This document shows positions 5,951 through 8,520 of a DNA stretch of 8,520 nt, piece after piece. This DNA is from Bacillota bacterium. GTDB taxonomy: Bacteria; Bacillota; Clostridia; Lachnospirales; Lachnospiraceae. Position 1 is the first letter of the stretch; each line of letters starts with the position of its first letter. The translations under genes and the position numbers were made by a program. A model generated the notes under the pieces. The model saw only the letters and a list, made by a program, of their open reading frames with translations, was not told the DNA's origin and did not search any database. Location of the stretch: the NCBI GenBank assembly GCA_023415655.1, contig JAEZKD010000174.1, forward strand, positions 1 through 8,520. Reading direction: 5' to 3'.

Positions 5951-6688
5951 ATGACAGAATTAATCAAACTTACCGATCGAGTGTATTATCTACCAGGAGA
6001 AGCAAAAACCGATCGACCATTTTTGTACTACATAAAAGGCAAGGATTATAGTGTTGCCATTGATGCTGGGAATTCTAAAGATCATGTAGAGAAGTTTTAT
6101 CAGGCAATTCAAAACGAGAATATGAATTTACCGAAATATACAATCATCACACATTGGCATTGGGATCATACCTTCGGCATTCCCTACGTTCACGGAGAAA
6201 CGATAGTAAGTGAACGAACGAATCAAAAGCTAAAAGAGGTAAGCACCTGGAAGTGGACCTTAGAGGAGATGAGAAAGCGTGAATGTACAGGGGAGGATAT
6301 TTCTTTTTGTAATGACTGTATCATTGAAGAATATGCGGATTTATCTGAGATAAAGGTGATACCGGCAGATATAACAATAAGTAATGAGACTAAATTGGAT
6401 TTGGGTGATTTAACACTCATTTTAACACCAAGAGATTCTACTCATTCAAGGGATGCATTATTTATCTTATGTCCTGAGGAAAGAATGTTCTTTATTGGCG
6501 ATGCTGATTGTGAGGATCACTATGAGAATGGTGGGAAGTATGACAAAGATAAATTAGAATCCATGATTGATTTTATACAGAGCATTGATTTTGATTGCTA
6601 TTTGTTGGGGCATGATGTTCCTAGTAACAAAGAAGAAACCTTGAAATACTTGCATGAATGTTATCAGAGTACGCTTAATCATAAATAG
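5951..6688 (+). CDS. MBL-fold metallo-hydrolase
   Basis: A 245-residue protein of the metallo-beta-lactamase superfamily. H68-W-H70-W-D72-H73 in TIITHWHWDHTFG is the HxHxDH metal-binding motif. Other likely ligands are H165 in TPRDSTHSRD, D184 in FIGDAD and H221 in LLGHD, so the two-metal site appears complete. It hydrolyses an unknown ester, amide or thioester; the general fold does not show beta-lactamase activity. No signal peptide is visible, so it is cytosolic. The start is ATG 5951, with GGAAGGG (5931-5937) inside the end of the preceding GNAT gene and only 2 bp between stop and start, which implies one operon and coupled translation. A 7-bp hairpin (6694-6710) follows the stop. Confidence 0.92.
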   Translation: MTELIKLTDRVYYLPGEAKTDRPFLYYIKGKDYSVAIDAGNSKDHVEKFYQAIQNENMNLPKYTIITHWHWDHTFGIPYVHGETIVSERTNQKLKEVSTWKWTLEEMRKRECTGEDISFCNDCIIEEYADLSEIKVIPADITISNETKLDLGDLTLILTPRDSTHSRDALFILCPEERMFFIGDADCEDHYENGGKYDKDKLESMIDFIQSIDFDCYLLGHDVPSNKEETLKYLHECYQSTLNHK

Positions 6689-6693
6689 TTAGA

Positions 6694-6710
6694 GAAAGTA
6701 AGCTACTTTC
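6694..6710 (+). other. Hairpin after the MBL gene
   Basis: GAAAGTA (6694-6700) pairs with TACTTTC (6704-6710) around a 3-nt loop, 6 nt after the stop codon. There is no T-run. It may stabilise the 3' end of the operon message or terminate weakly. Confidence 0.35.
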
Positions 6711-6775
6711 AATGTAGTAGTTAACGAAATAAAAGAATCTTTCAGTAGTTGCTTTTATAGAAGATACATTGAAAG
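6706..6775. repeat. 11-bp inverted repeat between MBL gene and truncated GNAT
   Basis: CTTTCAATGTA (6706-6716) is repeated inverted as TACATTGAAAG (6765-6775), with 48 nt between. It overlaps the first hairpin arm and lies just upstream of the truncated gene. It may be a structural mRNA element, or a trace of the rearrangement that removed the start of the GNAT gene. Confidence 0.4.
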
Positions 6776-6801
6776 AGAAGAAGTTCAAGCTAGATACATA
6801 G

Positions 6802-7203
6802 AAAGCTGGAGAATTATATGATGATATTATGGTTTCACTTGTAGCGGAATATCAAGCTAAGGTAGCTGGTTATATTAATCTGATATGGAACCCTACGGAT
6901 GGGGCATTTGCTGGAATGGGAATTCCAGAAGTATATGATTTTGGTGTATTTGAGAAATACCGAAGACTTGGAATCGGGAATGTTATGATGGATGTGGTTG
7001 AGAATCTTGCCAAAAGTAAATGCGACAAGATTTGTCTTGGTGTAGGAGTTGCCAATGGATATGGTAGTGCACAACGAATGTATATAAAAAGAGGATACAT
7101 TCCAGATGGTACTGGAGTATGGTATCAAAACAAGGTATGTCCTCAGTATACGCCATGTAACAATGATGATGATCTTGTACTATTCTTAGTAAAAGAATTA
7201 TAA
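6802..7203 (+). pseudogene. GNAT N-acetyltransferase lacking its N-terminal third, probable pseudogene
   Basis: The frame is open from 6802 (after TAG at 6799-6801) to TAA at 7201-7203; the first ATG is at 6829, giving 124 residues. The remainder is a well-preserved GNAT core: VSLVAEYQAKVAGYINLIW, VYDFGVFEKYRRLGIGNVMM with the acetyl-CoA loop R45-R-L-G48-I-G50, GYGSAQRMYIKRGYIPDG, and a tail NNDDDLVLFLVKEL. Relatives with this core normally have some 50-70 more residues in front. Seven codons before ATG 6829 (KAGELYDDI) continue the same frame, and another frame upstream reads YRRYIEREEVQARYIESW, which could be the shifted N-terminal part. No ribosome binding site lies at proper distance (GGAG at 6807-6810 is 18 nt away). 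A short functional protein from 6829 is possible but unlikely. Confidence 0.7.
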
Positions 7204-7213
7204 ATACTTATAA

Positions 7214-7321
7214 ATGAGAAAAGTTAGGTGCTTTATAACTTATTACACATCGGCTGATGATATTGAATATGGACACTTTGAGATAGAGAAGAATTTATGG
7301 GAGATTACTGTATCTATATAG
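7214..7321 (+). CDS. Small open reading frame of 35 codons, unrecognised, possibly a gene remnant
   Basis: ATG 7214 to TAG 7319-7321 encodes MRKVRCFITYYTSADDIEYG followed by HFEIEKNLWEITVSI. The composition looks protein-like, but no ribosome binding site precedes the ATG, and an in-frame stop lies immediately upstream (7211). It is 11 bp after the truncated GNAT and 27 bp before the next gene. It may be a fragment of a lost gene or a chance reading frame. Confidence 0.25.
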   Translation: MRKVRCFITYYTSADDIEYGHFEIEKNLWEITVSI

Positions 7322-7348
7322 TCAAAGAGAATTCTAGGGGGATTATCA

Positions 7349-8422
7349 ATGATCGTTGAAAATAAAATAGGACAAGATTTTGATTCTTTGTCCAAGCGTA
7401 TTCTATATTCGTATGTAGCTACATATCCAGATTTTAAGCCTGTGGATAATGGTGTCAATTATGAATCTCAAAAGCAAATGCATGATTTTTTAGCAGATAC
7501 CTTACTCTTCATTTATGAGCATAATGAAATATTAGGAGTTACCAATCAACCAGATGCCTATTATGAAACTTGGGCCTTGAATAATAGTAATCCTGCCCTC
7601 ATTCAATCGATGGAAAAAATTGAGGGTAAATTTGCTGACTTTATTGAAGTTCTGATAAAGATCGGTCGACTAGGCGAGCTTAAGGAAGACAAGCTGGTGA
7701 TTCCAAAAGATAAATGGTCTCTAACAAAGCCTGTAATATCAAAGCTTGAGCTACTAGGGATTCACTGCGAACAAACGAAAGAGGAATCGACATTATGGAT
7801 AGAAAAATATCCAAAGATTTTTCCGTCGTGGAAATCTTATTCTGAAAACGATGATTTGAATCTTCCGAAGCTTTCAAGAATTATGGCTTTTATCCATGGT
7901 AGATATTTTGGTAGGAAATATAAAGCAATCGATTACTTTCGTAAGTTAATAAATGATTCCAATCTTTTAGAACGGCTCGAAGATTTTCTTGAAGCAAGTA
8001 ATTTCGAATATAATAACTTTGATCGGAGTGCAAAAACAAGGTATGCTGAAGTAAAATGGAGGAAGGATTATCCCAAAAATGAATATGCTTATATGCGAGC
8101 TTATTTCAATTGGAGAAAGAAAGACCAGATGTTTTATGAATTTCGTTTACCTCAATTTAGAAGTATGTTAAATTCATATAATGATATGGAGAAAGAACTT
8201 CAGACATTTGTATTTGACAGGTTAAAAACTTGTGATCACTGTGGTTATTGTACTCAGACGGATAAATCAGGGAAGAGACCTTGTTTGGCAATGGATTTAA
8301 GTTGTAATGGAGAAACCCTAAGCAAATGCCCTTTGTATCCTAATTTAACGTGGAATGATATGAATGCAAATGACTTAAATCGAATGCTTTCACTATTTGA
8401 GTTATCTGAAAGTTTATTATAG
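7349..8422 (+). CDS. Uncharacterised protein with C-terminal cysteine cluster
   Basis: A 357-residue protein starting at ATG 7349, with AGGGGG (7336-7341) 7 nt upstream. Residues 1-290 are charged, rich in aromatic residues and probably helical, with no signal peptide or membrane segment. The C-terminal part has six cysteines, C295-x2-C298-x2-C301, then C312, C319 and C327, in CDHCGYCTQTDKSGKRPC and SKCPLYPNL. This fits a structural zinc site or, less likely, an iron-sulphur site. I recall similar CxxCxYCxQTDKxGKRP segments in other uncharacterised Clostridia proteins, but I cannot assign a function. It is the last gene on this strand in the window and appears monocistronic. The promoter is not clear, and no good terminator follows. 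Confidence 0.8.
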   Translation: MIVENKIGQDFDSLSKRILYSYVATYPDFKPVDNGVNYESQKQMHDFLADTLLFIYEHNEILGVTNQPDAYYETWALNNSNPALIQSMEKIEGKFADFIEVLIKIGRLGELKEDKLVIPKDKWSLTKPVISKLELLGIHCEQTKEESTLWIEKYPKIFPSWKSYSENDDLNLPKLSRIMAFIHGRYFGRKYKAIDYFRKLINDSNLLERLEDFLEASNFEYNNFDRSAKTRYAEVKWRKDYPKNEYAYMRAYFNWRKKDQMFYEFRLPQFRSMLNSYNDMEKELQTFVFDRLKTCDHCGYCTQTDKSGKRPCLAMDLSCNGETLSKCPLYPNLTWNDMNANDLNRMLSLFELSESLL

Positions 8423-8520
8423 TAGTCATAGTACTTTTTATAGAAAAGAGCATCCACATAACATATTTCATCACTATTCTATCTCACTAAAAACAACAAT
8501 TCATTTGGTAGGTGATTACT

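Noticed and set aside
8479..8520. Possible end of a minus-strand gene at the right edge (13 open codons before a stop)
   Set aside because: Too short to support, and no family resemblance or terminator on either strand.
1..8520. CRISPR array, insertion sequence, integrase, toxin-antitoxin pair or riboswitch
   Set aside because: I found no repeat array, transposase or recombinase motif, typical small gene pair or known RNA leader in the sequence.

Overview
The window looks like chromosomal DNA of a low-GC Gram-positive bacterium, most likely a member of the Clostridia (Lachnospiraceae-like). The evidence is AT-rich sequence and intergenic DNA, strong AGGAGG-type ribosome binding sites, TTG starts, a TTGACT-N17-TATAAT promoter, and protein families common in that group. 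The species cannot be fixed from sequence alone.

All supportable genes lie on the + strand, mostly as single genes or pairs with separate signals. From left to right: the C-terminal part of an AraC/GyrI-type regulator that enters from outside the window (1-545); a tRNA 3'-end-like fragment and terminator (569-639); a BltD-like polyamine-type GNAT acetyltransferase with its own promoter (858-1406); a 665-bp gap with a possible gene remnant, a second tRNA 3'-end-like fragment and a second terminator (1407-2072); a complete AraC regulator with a GyrI-like effector domain (2073-3056); a frameshifted gene remnant (about 3100-3248); a DUF1697 protein and a two-domain GNAT, both starting at TTG (3389-4715); a flavin reductase-type protein behind an inverted repeat (4763-5329); a GNAT and an MBL-fold hydrolase two bases apart (5487-6688); a GNAT without its N-terminal part (6829-7203); and an uncharacterised 357-residue protein with a C-terminal cysteine cluster (7349-8422).

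The content suggests an accessory region of small-molecule modification and sensing genes: four GNAT genes of different subfamilies, two AraC/GyrI-type sensors, one MBL hydrolase and one flavoprotein. No transposase, integrase or CRISPR is visible. Three remnants or truncated genes and two tRNA tails about 1.07 kb apart point to repeated gain and decay of small genes. I did not find a clear new multi-gene system. The best leads are the two tRNA-tail/terminator modules, the cysteine-cluster protein, and the internal start signal in the first regulator.
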